Part shown: positions 1 to 11,364 of the stretch, in pieces
How the letters are laid out: each line of letters opens with the position of its first letter
Numbering within the stretch: position 1 is the stretch's first letter
Assembly: GCA_035135055.1 (NCBI GenBank)
Contig: JAVFHQ010000015.1
Span: 62,001-126,000, forward strand
Origin: Oleoguttula mirabilis
Lineage: Eukaryota > Ascomycota > Dothideomycetes > Mycosphaerellales > Teratosphaeriaceae
DNA length: 64,000 nt
Direction: 5' to 3'
Translations under genes and position numbers: made by a program
The notes under the pieces: model-generated
The model's input: the letters and a program-made list of their open reading frames with translations, nothing else
The model's database searches: none
Told to the model about the DNA's origin: nothing

Positions 1-1
1 C

Positions 2-1318
2 AACCCACCCATCGAGCGCGTCATCGAGACTGGCGTCGTCGGCCGCTTCGTCGAGTTCCTTCGCTCACCCCATACCCTGGTGCAGTTCGAGGCTGCGTGG
101 GCGCTTACCAACATCGCCTCTGGCTCCGCCCAGCAGACACAGGTGGTCATTGAAGCAGGAGCCGTGCCGATCTTCGTGGAGCTGCTTAGCAGCCCGGAGC
201 CAGATGTGCGCGAGCAGGCTGTGTGGGCTCTTGGCAACATCGCCGGTGACAGCCCACACTGCAGAGACTTCGTCCTCGCTTCCGGTGCACTTGCCCCGCT
301 TGTGCGCCTGCTCGGCGATTCACGGAAGCTGAGCATGCTTCGCAATGCGACATGGACTCTCAGCAACTTCTGCCGTGGCAAGACACCGCAGCCGGACTGG
401 AACACGATTGCGCCCGCTCTGCCCGTCCTTGCTAAGCTCGTCTACTCTCTGGACGATGAGGTCCTCATCGACGCCTGCTGGGCCATCTCCTACCTTTCGG
501 ATGGCTCGAACGACAAGATCCAGGCGGTCATCGAGGCCAACATCCCGCGTCGCCTCGTCGAGCTGCTCATGCACGCGTCTACCTCCGTGCAGACGCCTGC
601 GCTTCGCTCGGTCGGCAACATTGTCACTGGCGATGATGTCCAGACCCAGCTCATCATCAACTGTGGCGCGTTGATTGCTCTCCTCTCACTGCTGAGCTCC
701 ACCAAGGACGGCATCCGCAAGGAAGCGTGCTGGACCATCTCCAACATCACCGCTGGCAACAGCACTCAGATCCAATCTGTCATCGACGCAAACATTATGC
801 CGCCGCTCATCCATCTGCTCACCAATGGCGACTTCAAGACCCGCAAGGAGGCTTGCTGGGCGATCTCCAACGCCACCTCAGGCGGCCTGCAGAAGCCAGA
901 CCAGATCCGCTTCCTCGTTGGGCACGGGGCCATCAAGCCGCTCTGCGACTTGCTGTCTTGCCCGGACAACAAGATCATCCAGGTTGCTCTTGACGGTCTT
1001 GAGAACATCTTGAAGGTCGGCGACATGGACAAGGAGGCTGCGGAGGGCAGCGCAGAGCCACCAGTCAACAGCTACGCTCTATTCATCGAGGAGTGCGGAG
1101 GCATGGAGAAAATCCACGATTGCCAAAACAACAGCAACGAAGAGATCTACATGAAGGCGTACAACATCATCGAGAAGTACTTCTCGGACGAGGAAGGCGA
1201 TGCGGAGGTCAACGAGCTGGCGCCGCAGCAAGGCCAAGACGGCCAATTCGGCTTCGGTGCTCAGCAACAGCAGCAGAACTTCAACTTCGCCAACGGTGGT
1301 GGTGACATGGAGATGTGA
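2..1318 (+). CDS. SRP1: Importin alpha (karyopherin alpha), 5' truncated by window edge
   Basis: Adaptor that binds classical nuclear localisation signals and links cargo to importin beta for entry through the nuclear pore. The frame is open from base 2, so the N-terminal importin-beta-binding domain and first armadillo repeats lie outside the window. The visible 438 residues are consecutive ARM repeats. Most repeats carry the WALTNIASG / WALGNIAGD / WTLSNF / WAISYLSDG / WTISNITAG / WAISNATSG helix, whose Trp-Asn ladder is the NLS-binding surface. The last ARM is followed by an acidic stretch near EKYFSDEEGDAEVNE and a Gln/Gly/Phe-rich tail ending in GGGDMEM, usual for fungal orthologues. No intron or frame break is seen in this part. 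The family assignment is very secure; the symbol follows yeast usage. Confidence 0.97.
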   Translation, partial: NPPIERVIETGVVGRFVEFLRSPHTLVQFEAAWALTNIASGSAQQTQVVIEAGAVPIFVELLSSPEPDVREQAVWALGNIAGDSPHCRDFVLASGALAPLVRLLGDSRKLSMLRNATWTLSNFCRGKTPQPDWNTIAPALPVLAKLVYSLDDEVLIDACWAISYLSDGSNDKIQAVIEANIPRRLVELLMHASTSVQTPALRSVGNIVTGDDVQTQLIINCGALIALLSLLSSTKDGIRKEACWTISNITAGNSTQIQSVIDANIMPPLIHLLTNGDFKTRKEACWAISNATSGGLQKPDQIRFLVGHGAIKPLCDLLSCPDNKIIQVALDGLENILKVGDMDKEAAEGSAEPPVNSYALFIEECGGMEKIHDCQNNSNEEIYMKAYNIIEKYFSDEEGDAEVNELAPQQGQDGQFGFGAQQQQQNFNFANGGGDMEM

Positions 1319-2127
1319 GGCGCCTATGTCACTGCATCTCGTAAATTCGGCAACCCATCACACGGTGGCGAGAACGGATTCAGCGCCTAGCGAAGCGCAG
1401 CAGCTTCAGGGCCGCAACAGACAAGTCACCAGTGGATCATGGCGAAGCTGGCGCAAAGGCGTCTTGAGGAGACCAGCCACATGCCTACCACACCCCACCC
1501 CGCACCGTGCCCGAGACAGCATCGATCCATCACCGCCCCAGCAGTAATAGCGATCAACACTGCACAGCTCGGTTCAATGTACTCATCTACCATCACCTCA
1601 GCACCAACATTACTCCCCGCTTGGACCCCTTCGACATCAACGACGCACGATTTGGAACCGAAATGACACCCTCTCAGCGTTATCATCATAATCACCACGG
1701 CGCAACGGCACTCTCGGTGTAGTGACGAGGGGCAGACTGGGCGAAGTCTGCCTGCTCACGCAATCACGGCTGGCTGGTTGGAAACGCTGAGTGAGCGGTC
1801 TGATAGATTGAAATGAAATGGTTGCCCACAACGCATATCCCTTATTGTTCTCAACATGTCTGTGATGTTCCAATGTCCACGGTAATATTGCATGTGACAA
1901 TTTTGATGTACATTGATCTATTGTGCATGCGCCCAACCGTCATCTCGGTAGTCTTAAAAGGGTTATCGATTAAGCTTTTGACTTTGTTGCGACGAGCTGT
2001 AAGCCTGTAAAGGTAGGAAGCACGCGACATATCACTTCGTCCCTTCCTCACGCGCTACACCCTCACTCCACTCTCCTTCCGAAGTAGCTATACCAGAGCG
2101 TCCAGTGGCCTCCACCCTCCCTTAACC
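1319..2127. other. Intergenic, importin alpha to EDC3
   Basis: About 0.8 kb holding the importin alpha 3' UTR and the EDC3 promoter and leader. A pyrimidine-rich stretch (cctcactccactctccttcc) lies about 60 bases before the EDC3 start, as often seen in fungal leaders. No coding signal was found. Confidence 0.6.
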
Positions 2128-4673
2128 ATGGCCGACTTCACTGGCATGACCGTGCAGGTCACTCTGAGACAACCTCCGAACACTGTCTTACATGGAAGGG
2201 TCAAGGAGGTCATTGCTGGACAGACGCTGACCCTTGAGGATGGTATGAGATCTGATGGTATGGATACGAAGTTGCTTCAACTGACGCCGCCGAAGTGATC
2301 TTCCCATCGACTGGGACGCGATGGCAGCATTGGACTGTCCAAGGCACTGCCATCGCTGACCTTCAAGTGATCGAAGCCAAGCCTGCCTCAACACCTACCT
2401 CTGCTATCCGGTCGAATGCGCCGTCACTGCCCATACCCAGTGCACCCATAGCGCAGCCAGTTGCACCTACACCATTGCATACACAGCAAGCTAGCACCGG
2501 ACAATCACCTCCGCAACGGCAGCCGTCTAGCTTCGTTGACCCAGCCATTCTGAGCTATGGCGTGTCACCAGTACAGACCAAAATACCGCAGCAGGCACCG
2601 GTGGAAGCACCGGCAATACCGGCCAGGTCAATGCTAGCCAAAGCTGCCGAGTCCCTCCCGGCCAATGGCTCGCCTTTCGTTGCGGAGGCTGGGAACGGCA
2701 AAGACAGTCGAAAAGCAAGCAGAACACGAGAGACAATAGCCCCGCCTGTCCAAGAAAAGAGTGCTGCGCAACGGGACAGCGCACTCCAGAAGCAGAAGGA
2801 ACACGAGGAGCTAGAACAGGGCGGCCAGGGAGATATTGGAGCAAAGAAAAAGGTGAGAAGAGGGCAGAGGAAGAAGGGCGGGTCAACACCAGTGGCCAGC
2901 TCTGATCCACCTCCTGTCATGAATGTTGAGGTGTCTCGCAATGGCAACGACATGGATAGTAGCTCGAAGAGGGGTAAGGGTTGGCGGCAGACACCTCTCC
3001 TCCAGCCATCTCCGCAGACCACAAGCCCGGCGAACATGTCAGGGACTAAGAAGCAGACCCGGAAACAACGCGAGAATGATAAAGAGATGCAGCAGAATGG
3101 CTGGGCTACCGAGGACGCCACAGATGTGCAAGATCTAGGTGACTTTGACTTCGAAGCGAGTAACAAGCTATTCGACAAGAAGGGCGTCTTCGATGAGCTA
3201 CGGCAAGGCGATACAACTGCGGATGAGGACCGACTCGTGAGCCACAACAGGGTCTCGCGTCCCGGCACGTACGGAGGGAAGAATCTGCATCCGACCGAGA
3301 ACGTGCTTAGTCCCAAGCTTGCGCCCAAGTACAACAGCAACGAAGTGGACAGTGCCAGCGATACGGACACTCAGCTCAACCTGGCGACTGGCAGGTCGTC
3401 CTCCAAGGTCTCAACGACACGCGTCACAATTGGAAAGAAGCAGCCCGGCCGCCAGAATAGCACCCAGCTCGAAGGGAAGCCTCACCCCCTGCCGCTCACG
3501 GCTTCCGTGTCGTCAGATCGTGCTGGCATTAACAGGGCGGCAAACGGCAGGTCAATCTCGAAGCATTCGGCGACGCGCGTGGCCCTTGGGAGAAAGCAGG
3601 CTAGCCGCCAGAGTAGTACCCTGGTGGATGGGAAGCATAACCCTCACCCGCTCACAGCTTCTGTGAGTTCGCTTGCAGGCCGGAACGGCAAGGATGTACC
3701 GTCAGTTGCAACCTCTTCACCGAGACTGGATGGGGCGCAATCGCCGGAGTATGCAATCTCTCCGCACTTCGTGATTCAGCAGACGCTGTCAATGTGCCCT
3801 GTCCTGCACCCTTCGGCATTAGTCGCCCTGGAGGCGGCGACCGTAACTAGATACGGCCTGACGCACGACTCCATCACAGAGAGCGCGGCTAGATGCGTAG
3901 CCGAGCTGGCCATGAGCTTGTTCGATCCCTTCAGTGGCAGCAGGCGCGGATCGAGGGCAAATACTCTACGCGGTAGCATGACTTCCAGTATGCTTGCAGA
4001 CCGCAGCCAACCACCGGTCATCGTCATTCTCGCGGGGAACGACGCACTTGGCGCACGAGCCGTTGCTGCTGCGCGTCATCTTGTTGCTCGCCACTGCCAA
4101 ATCATCGTCGCAGAAGCGCTCTTCGAGTCCAGCGAGACCCAAGACGCTCAGATGCGGACACAAACCGCTATGCTAAGACGCATGCAAAGAGGGGGCGCGA
4201 GCATCAAGCGAGGGCCGTGGCGCAAAGCACTGAACTACATCAAGAATCTCACTGGACCGCCGGCAGTCATCATTGATGCGCTGCTCGCTGGCTCAACATA
4301 CGAGTCATTGCTCGAAGCTAATGCCCAGCATGCGGCAGAGTCGCAGAAAGAAGCACATGAGATGATCGACTGGGCGAACAGGAGCCGTGCACCAGTCCTG
4401 TCGGTCGGCTGCCCTTCTGGCGTCTCCGGAGTAGATGGGTCTGCGACCGTTGTAGAGGGCGAGCCGTTGGCGATTCGGCCGGATAGGGTAATATGCTTAG
4501 CTGCGCCAATGCAAGGCGTGTTGGAGGCGAACAAGAATGGCGAGACGTGGGAGATGAGCGTGGCTGACATCGGCATCAACATCGCCCTTCTTAGCGAAGA
4601 ATCGGTGGCGTTTGGCTCTCACTGGGTGGCTGAGCTGAGGTACGTGGAGGAGGACCTCGCGGTCGATGAATAA
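2128..4673 (+). CDS. EDC3: Enhancer of mRNA decapping EDC3
   Basis: Scaffold of cytoplasmic P-bodies that activates the Dcp1-Dcp2 decapping enzyme and binds DEAD-box helicase Dhh1. Exon 1 is 2128-2242 and exon 2 is 2296-4673, separated by a 53-base intron (GTATGA, CAACTGAC branch, AAG end). The split Val codon restores the LEDVIFPSTG frame, giving 830 residues. An LSm domain fills about residues 1-60 (MTVQVTLRQPP, LHGRVKEV). A long low-complexity Ser/Pro/Lys-rich linker follows. The FDF motif is at about 318-345 (DLGDFDFEASNKLFDK), the Dhh1-binding element. A YjeF_N Rossmann-like domain spans about 524-830 (VIVILAGNDALGARAVAAAR), the dimerisation module. A repeated segment sits in the linker (TRVTIGKKQPGRQNST and TRVALGRKQASRQSST). 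The ATG follows TTAACC and matches the expected LSm start. Assignment is secure. Confidence 0.95.
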
Positions 4674-5798
4674 GCATAGTGAGTCGCGAAGCTCTACATA
4701 CCCTTGCATCTCGCTGTCGTATGCCGAATGAACATGTTAATACCCTCCGCGTGTTCATGCTGTGTTGCTCGTGCTCGTGCTCGTTGTGCATGCTGACCCT
4801 CAGCCGAACGTCACTTCAACCAGATCTGGCAGCAGTGCCACTGCATCCCCGATACGATGACAACACGGTAGCGCCACAGAGGCCTGTGCAGCGCCTCGTT
4901 GGATCCCCGATGGCCGATCATCAGTGACGTCCGACCAGTTTCCGCACCTTCCCCGGTTCCCGCTCCTTTTCGCCACCACAGCAACCGGACCCACTCCGGC
5001 AAAAGGACAATGCTATATATTCGATTTAACGCCGGCCATCATCATTGAACTCCCAATCAGGGATTCTTCCCTTTAGTTGGGGTCAATGAATACTTCGCTG
5101 CACCGCCAGAGTCCGCTTATGTGGAGCAAACGGAGGAACAAGTAACAACCATCGGGTCCGGTGCGAACGTCCACTAATCATCTTGCACACACAGAGATAT
5201 GGCTTGGGTGTCGACAATGTTGAAGCCATCACGCCGGCTGTTGCCATGGGTCGACTGAATGTGTGTTGCGGATGGTGTAGGTGTGGTACCATTAGATCGG
5301 ACTTTGAGAGTTATTTTTGTGCCTATGGGCTTTCTTTTTGGCAATCCCAGCGGAGCTCAGTGGTCATTGATGCCGTCAAGCCCACTGCCTGCTCTCCTAG
5401 GTGAGCGAGGTACTGTGGTTCGGGCGGTTGCGTTCGCTTCCGCGCTTGCCTTTTTGATCAGCGCTTCTAAGCTGCTCTACCTGCTCACTTCTTACGTGCT
5501 CACATCGAAGCCGTCTCCCGAGAAACACCATATTCGTTCACGCCACCACGACAAACCCCAACGTGCTGTAAGCCGTGTCCTGAAAAAGACCATATTCGTT
5601 CACACCACCACGACAAACCCCAACGTGCTGTCAACAACAGCGTACTGCAGAGAAGAGCAGATGGTCGGTATCGAACGGTCCGCTCATCAATACAACGTAG
5701 GCTAAAAGAACAGGATTTCTGGCTGGCGATCGACACGTTCAAGCAGTACCTGCGCAAGGCTTTCTGCTCGCTCGATCGGCTCCTATAGGGCTTAAAAA
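4674..5798. other. Intergenic, no gene seen, contains a tandem repeat
   Basis: About 1.1 kb after EDC3. Open frames here are short, overlap in several phases and show no recognisable domain. The only structure noted is the 62-base-period duplication at 5527-5631, annotated separately. Confidence 0.5.
5527..5631. repeat. Two-copy direct repeat, 43-base unit, 62-base period
   Basis: Copies at 5527-5569 and 5589-5631 both begin accatattcgttca and end caacgtgctgt. They differ at one base (g versus a at copy position 16). The bases just before each copy are also related (gaaac versus gaaaaag). The near identity suggests a recent local duplication. No coding or known regulatory role can be read from it. 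Confidence 0.85.
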
Positions 5799-7166
5799 TC
5801 ACAAGTGTCTTCCAACGCCCTTCCAGCACCCTTCCAGCTCCTGCAGCGCCGCCACCGGCCAGTCCATGAACAACTCCATCCTCGTACGCAAAGGTTCCGC
5901 CTCTGTCTGCGTATCTACCCGCACCTCGTATCCGCCCACCCAGTAACACTCGCCGCCCGGGCCCGCCCCTATCAGCTCGGTACAGTCACTCTTGGTCATC
6001 TGAACTGATGCTTTCCGGACGAGATCGTGCAACGGACTTCACGGAGCGGGAAGACGTTTATGATAGGCGAGCCAGGCCCGGCTACAACCCTACTTGTTTG
6101 GCATCCAGAGGAAAGCTGGGTTCAGGAGCAATGCTCGTTTGATTGCTTGCTACTCCCACTCTGTGCTGGACTCCTACGATGCGCTGCGATTCGTATGGGA
6201 TACCGTCATCGGTCCTACACCGTTCCAGCGCCCATCGCCCGAGTGCCAACCGGCCAGCCCACTCGCTCGCCCGCTCCGTCTCCGTCACTCACTGCCCGCT
6301 CTCAAGCTTACTCGCAATCCCTCGCGCCTCCATCGCCCGGCGAACATCCATCCTCTCCAGCAACGCGGCCGCCTTCCGCAGCGACGTAGCCACGATGGGT
6401 CTCCCATCACCACCGTCGCGCCGACTCTGCCTCCACGCCATCATAGCGTTTCGCGCAGCCCGACTGCTACCCTGCAAGCTCCGAGGTCTCCGGTCCCCTC
6501 AGCGCCCACATGTGGATTGCAGCGCCCAGTATCAGCTGGCCCGTCGAGCCCCAAAGTCTCGGGCGGCCAAGGTCATGATCCTCACCACGTGCTCTGCGGA
6601 CCTGACGACGTTGCTAAAGGGCGGCCGCGGTGAGCAGGAGTTCCGCGATGTCGCTCTTCGATGGCTGTGTCTGCAGTTCGTGGATGACCTTGCGTAAGTC
6701 CGGGGCTACTTTGCCCGCCGTCTCCGTCTCCGTCTCCGCCTCGTGCACCTGATGCAGAGCATCGCCAGCCCGCCTCAGCATGCCAACGATACTCGGCTTC
6801 CAGTTCCCACCCTGGCGCAGAACCGGTCCGAGCGCCCTCATCGCGTCACTGATGGAGGCGCTTCTCTCACACCCCGTCGGCCCAGTGGCAGGCCAAGCAT
6901 TCATTTGGGTTCAGTGCTTCGTTGAATAGAGGTGTTGTGCCATTAGCGACGCCCGGACACGCCCATGCGAGCTCTCTCAAGGTATCCTTGTAGTGGGTTG
7001 CCCCGGCGGCTTGACACATCGCTGCTGCCGCAATGGCGAGCTGGATGGTGTGGCGCTTGTTGTGCGCGTCCATTGTTGGTGAGCGTTGAGCTGACGGGGT
7101 CTGCGGTGGTGGTGGCTGCGCACTGCTGCTGCTGGTGTCCATCTCGTTGGAAGTGCTGCCTCTCAT
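5799..7166 (-). pseudogene. Decayed unknown gene, several frame breaks
   Basis: Five protein-like stretches run in order on this strand but in different frames. They are a Ser/Pro-rich start followed by HNKRHTIQLAIAAAAMCQAA (about 7166-6869); a helical stretch with ISDAMRALGPVLRQGG and DLRKVIHELQTQPSKSDIAE (about 6904-6616); LILGAAIHMWALRGPETSE (about 6545-6480); ATSLRKAAALLERMDVRRAM (about 6477-6289); and a C-terminus with TELIGAGPGGECYWVGGYEV ending at 5799. No GT-AG introns were found that join them all in one frame. TAG or TGA codons interrupt each join. The stretches are Ala/Leu-rich and amphipathic, so the product was probably helical. No family is recognised. A multi-intron gene with non-canonical sites, or indel errors, are alternatives. 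Confidence 0.4.
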
Positions 7167-7732
7167 GGAAGTTGAGCTGTTGGAATGGGCCAGTTGGAGG
7201 CCCGCGGCAGCGTCTTATACACCGTGTGCTCCATGCGACAGACAGCAGGGGCCATGTGGGACAGTCTCGGCAAGGGAAATCTGTGTCGTGCAGTTTGTAA
7301 GACGCCTTTGGGCCGTCTTGAGCAGAGACACTGCGTCCCTGAGACATTCGCGAAGGCTATGCGGTGCTGCCTTCCTCCACATAGCTGAGAGACATTGACG
7401 TTGGCGTGAGATTTGCCACATTCTGTTACTGTTTGTTCGCTCTGCTTGGTTAGTCGCTCAACGGCGGGGCTCTACACCTTCTCAGATGAGACGGCACGAG
7501 CGCAGGGAGGCGTAGGCTTATGCAACGCACGCAGCAACGGCCGGACATATGTCGCTTCAACCACAATCGAACTATTCGTTTCTGTGCATCCCGCGCGTAG
7601 AAGCCTCGCAGACACACATATGAACAGTCGTCATGGAGGGTGCAGCGGGGACGGCTGTCCAGACCACTGTCTAAGGCGCCTGGTTGTGAATGATTCACTG
7701 TCGTAACACCGTCAGATATAGAGATACGTTGA
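7167..7732. other. Intergenic, nothing identified
   Basis: About 0.57 kb between the decayed gene and the SigF-like gene. Short open frames only, with no domain, repeat or RNA gene recognised. Confidence 0.45.
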
Positions 7733-8671
7733 CTAGTTGGGTCTGATGACCTGCATATTGCCGAATTGCTGCTGCTGGCCTTGGTCTTGCGCGGCTCCTC
7801 CGCCCTCGGCGCCAGAGTCCATCAGCCTCTTAGCCTCGCCGTGCTCGATGATGCCGCTTTTTACACCGTTCGCTACCTGGCCCGCCGTCTCTGCCACACC
7901 ATCTGCCGCGTTACCCTTCCCATACCCGAACCCTCGCATTCTCTTCTCCTCGACCCTTTCCACGAAGCCCATGAATCTACTCTCTGCGCGCGTAGTCCGC
8001 TTCTCCGCGTAGCTTTGCTCTAGCCATGCGAATGGCGCGAATATGACTGCGAGGATGGTACAGAAGATGGTCGCCCAGAATTGCCAGAACAGCACCACAG
8101 CGTCGCCGAGACCCCAGGGTGCGAAGAAGCGGACGAACTGGTCCACTTGGTACAGGTCGTTTTGCGATTTAATGTAGTACTTCCGCGAGTTGGGCGGTTG
8201 GGTGAGGTGCAACATGGTGGTCAGGGTGACAGGCGAGCGGTGGAATGGGACGAACCAGATGGCGAAGACTTGGGAGATGTTGATGTACAGGATTAGGTTG
8301 ACTTCATCGAAGGCTGGGCGATACCGGGTTTCGTTAGCATCCACTGATTTTCAGGCTGCTGAGGTCCGAGGGAGCATACCCACGGAGTTGATCTTGAGAT
8401 CGATCTTGGGGCTCATGATCTTGTACCAGCGGAAGATGCTGTGGATGAGCAGTCTGCTGCCATCGAAGCTACTCGTGCGGCCTGAGTTGAAGAGGCGGGA
8501 GGGTCAGCGCAGATCTCGCATGGCACCGGGTGTGCAGTTCGACGTACAGAAAGGGTGGGTGAAGGAGGCATTGGGCGTGAAGTAGGTGTTGATCGCCTCC
8601 TCTTGCTCCTTTGGTGAGCCTTGACACAAAGTATGGACTACGGAGTGGCAGTCCTGTATAGGATCGTCCAT
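7733..8671 (-). CDS. SigF-like NTF2-like domain membrane protein
   Basis: Conserved fungal protein of unknown biochemical role. Three exons on the minus strand: 8671-8548, 8481-8380 and 8343-7733, giving 278 residues. An NTF2/SnoaL-like fold is indicated by AINTYFTPNASFTHPFC at residues 26-42, then IHSIFRWYKIMSPKIDLKIN, then ILYINISQVFAIWFVPFHRS and KYYIKSQNDLYQVDQFVRFF. A hydrophobic helix follows (VVLFWQFWATIFCTILAVIF), so the protein is probably membrane-anchored by one or two segments. The tail is Gly/Gln-rich. Intron 1 (8482-8547, 66 bases) has ordinary signals. Intron 2 (8344-8379) would be only 36 bases, but reading through it meets a stop while splicing restores the conserved frame. 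The family name is recalled from fungal annotation; the function is not known. Confidence 0.8.
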
Positions 8672-8982
8672 CTTGTCGCTTCCGTCTGACGTGAAGCTGC
8701 AGTCAAGTGCACAGAATCACACCGGGGAGTATACTGTAGTCCTGGAAAGCTGGTCATTGCGCGGGAGCCGCGGGCTTTCACATGCAAACGCACTGATCGC
8801 CAATGACGTATAGCGCCAAACAAGCTCTCCCCGGACGTTCCGGCATTGGGTACCTATGTATCCAGGTACCGCTAAATACGGTATCAGACTGCCGTCCGGC
8901 AAACACAAGAACGTGCTCTTCCTTGATCACGACGATAGACTTGCGATATCGAGCTTTCCGGTCGTCTTCTCGAGCGCTCACG
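8672..8982. promoter_or_regulatory. Divergent intergenic region
   Basis: 311 bases between the start of the SigF-like gene (minus) and the flavin monooxygenase (plus), so it must hold both promoters. No clear TATA box or repeat was recognised. Confidence 0.5.
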
Positions 8983-10691
8983 ATGGCAGCCGACAGCGAC
9001 TCGTACTTCGAGCTTGTCCACTCCTACCTGCGCGCCTTCATAAACCACCCGCTCAGCTTACTCTACCAGATCCTACAGTACTTCATCTCGCTTCTAGTCT
9101 CGCCTACACCACCACCACCCCATGCACAGCTCGGTCGTCCCAAAATCGCCGTCATAGGCGCTGGCATAACAGGCGTCTCCTCCGCTTCACACTGCGTCGG
9201 CCACGGCTTCGATGTCACCATCTTCGAGGCCGGCGACCGCAGTTGTCTGGGCGGCATCTGGGCCAAGGTCAACAACACCAGCGGCCTCCAAATCCACAGC
9301 ATGATGTACCGCTTCTTCCCCAGCGTCCAATGGAACCGGGGGTATCCCAATCGCCAGCAGATTGTCAGCGAAGTCACGCGCATCTGGAAACAGTACCATC
9401 TGGACGAGAAGACCAAGTTCGACACGAAAGTGGTGAAGGTCTACAAGGACGAGCAGGGTCGGTGGATTATTAACGATCCCTCCAATGGCCGTTTCGATGG
9501 TGTCATTGCTGCGATAGGCACGTGCGGCGACCCCAAGTCTCCTCATACACCGGACCAGGAGAAGTTCAAGGGCCCCATCTTCCACTCCTCGCAACTCGAT
9601 GGCACGGACGCCAAGGGCAAGAAGGTGCTCGTCATCGGCGGCGGCGCCTCCGCCATCGAAGCCCTCGAGTTTGTGGCGCAAGCGGATGCGCAGCAGACGT
9701 ACGTGCTCGCTCGGTCGGAGAAGTGGATCATCCCACGCAATCCGATCATCGACATCCTGCTCGCGCTCAACATCACCGGCTCCGAGACCCCGCTCTCCTT
9801 CATCCCCGAGACGCTACTACGCCTGTTCTTCTACCGCGACCTCAAAGACCTCGCGCCACCCAAGAACAGCGGCAAAGGTCTCTTCACGGAAACACCGATG
9901 GTCAACAACGACGTCCTGGCCCAAGTCCGCAGCGGCAAGACCAAATGGCTGCGCGGCGACATCAAGCGCTTCACCGAGACGGGCATCCTCTTCCACCACC
10001 GCAGCCAGGGCGTGCCCAAAGGCGGGCCCGGCTGGGACGAGGTGATCGACGGCGATATGTGCATCCTCGCCACCGGCTACGAGCGGCCCTCCCTCTCCTT
10101 CCTGCCCCAAGACTGCTTCGAGGAGAACTACGAGCCGCCGAACTGGTACCTCCAAGTCTTCCCGCCGGCGCATATGGATATCTGCGCGAACAACTGTACT
10201 TATGTGTAAGCAAAATCCCCCCCCCGAAGGGTTACAATACCTACCACCCTTGCCATGCATGCCATATCTGAGCCCCCAAATCCCCTCGGGGGTGGAAATT
10301 CAAACCTAACTTTAACCTTGGCTGATTCTTTTCCCCTTTTCTTAGCAACGCCATCGGCGCCGTAGGCAACTGGCACATCGGCATCTACACGCGCTTCCTG
10401 CTCATGTTCCTCGCGGACCCCCTGGCCCGCCCCAACGAGCGCATGATGAAGACCTGGATCGACGTGACGCGGTGGATCAAGCGGCGGGCGCCCGCGGGCG
10501 CCTTTGAGTTCTTCACGTATGCCGAGCTGGTGTGGTGGTTCGTGTGCGTGATCGCGGTCAATCCGTTCCGGTGGAAGTGGGCGCCGTTTGTGCTCATGGG
10601 GGTGGGCAGTGGGCTGCCGCGGCGGATTGTGGAGGAGGAGGAGAGGCTGCGGAATGGGACGCTCTTGGGCGGCAGAAAGAAGGTGGGTTGA
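8983..10691 (+). CDS. Flavin-containing monooxygenase family protein
   Basis: FAD- and NADPH-dependent monooxygenase that would oxygenate a soft nucleophile or ketone; the substrate is unknown. Exons 8983-10205 and 10346-10691 give 522 residues. The 140-base intron (GTAAGC...CTTAG) is confirmed by the continuous join TYV/NAIGAVGNWH. The FAD Rossmann motif GAGITG is at residues 59-64. An FMO-type FKGPIFHSSQ element precedes the NADPH site GGGASAIE at about 219-226. The ATGY motif is at about 363. Hydrophobic stretches at the N-terminus (LLYQILQYFISLLVS) and near the C-terminus (VWWFVCVIAVNP) suggest membrane association, perhaps with the ER. The frame is open upstream to 8803, but MAADSDSYFELVH fits the family start best. 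A Baeyer-Villiger-type activity cannot be excluded. Confidence 0.88.
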
Positions 10692-11364
10692 GAGGGGCAC
10701 TGACTGACGTGGGCGACGGTTCAGTTTGATCTGGGCCGATGTACGTTACGTGGTGCACATACAACAGCTCATAACTTACATTTGATGCGCACATCAAGCG
10801 CCCCCCCCCCCCCGGTGCCATCGCCATGCATGCGCCTATCCTGGGACAGAGAATGCCCGAGACGTTGCTTGCTGTGTTTCCCGCACACTTACCCACCTGC
10901 GTGCAGACCCTACCTATCCACCCTCGCGAAAAGGAGTGATGTGGCCCGTAGGGTGGTGGCGGTAGGTAGCGGGCGACTTGGACACACCGCCCGATCACCA
11001 CGTGGGGGGTCTTGGGATGCGTTGCGCGAGCTACAGCTAGAGCTGCTGGGGCTCGATTTGCGGAGGGCTCCTTTGTTGGACCGTTGCGTGCATATGCTCG
11101 GGGTTCTTGGGAATTGATGGGCGGTGGGGGCGCTGGAGTACCCTGTTGAGACGAGGCTTTTCGAGGAGAGCAGGTTACTCGTGGGGTTTCCCCCCCCAGA
11201 GGCTTGTCGCCCCCGAGGGCCGGCTTCGCTCTTTTGTCGCGCGCCTGCCTGCATTGGCCACGTTCGCGCCTTCGCGCTCTGTATGCCGGAAAGAGGAGGA
11301 GCCTGGCTGGCTGGCTGGCTGGCTGGCTTGCCGGTCCACGACGCGCGCGCTCAGCGCTCAGTGC
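10692..11364. other. Convergent intergenic region with a C13 tract
   Basis: About 0.67 kb between two convergent genes, so mainly 3' UTRs. It contains a run of 13 C at 10801-10813 and six CTGG units at 11303-11327. No coding signal. Confidence 0.6.
11303..11327. repeat. (CTGG)n tetranucleotide microsatellite
   Basis: About six consecutive CTGG units just downstream of the PUS4 stop codon, a simple slippage repeat. Confidence 0.85.

Noticed and set aside
2555..3370. 271-codon open frame on the minus strand
   Set aside because: Antisense to the disordered linker of EDC3, a typical shadow of Ser/Pro/Lys codons.
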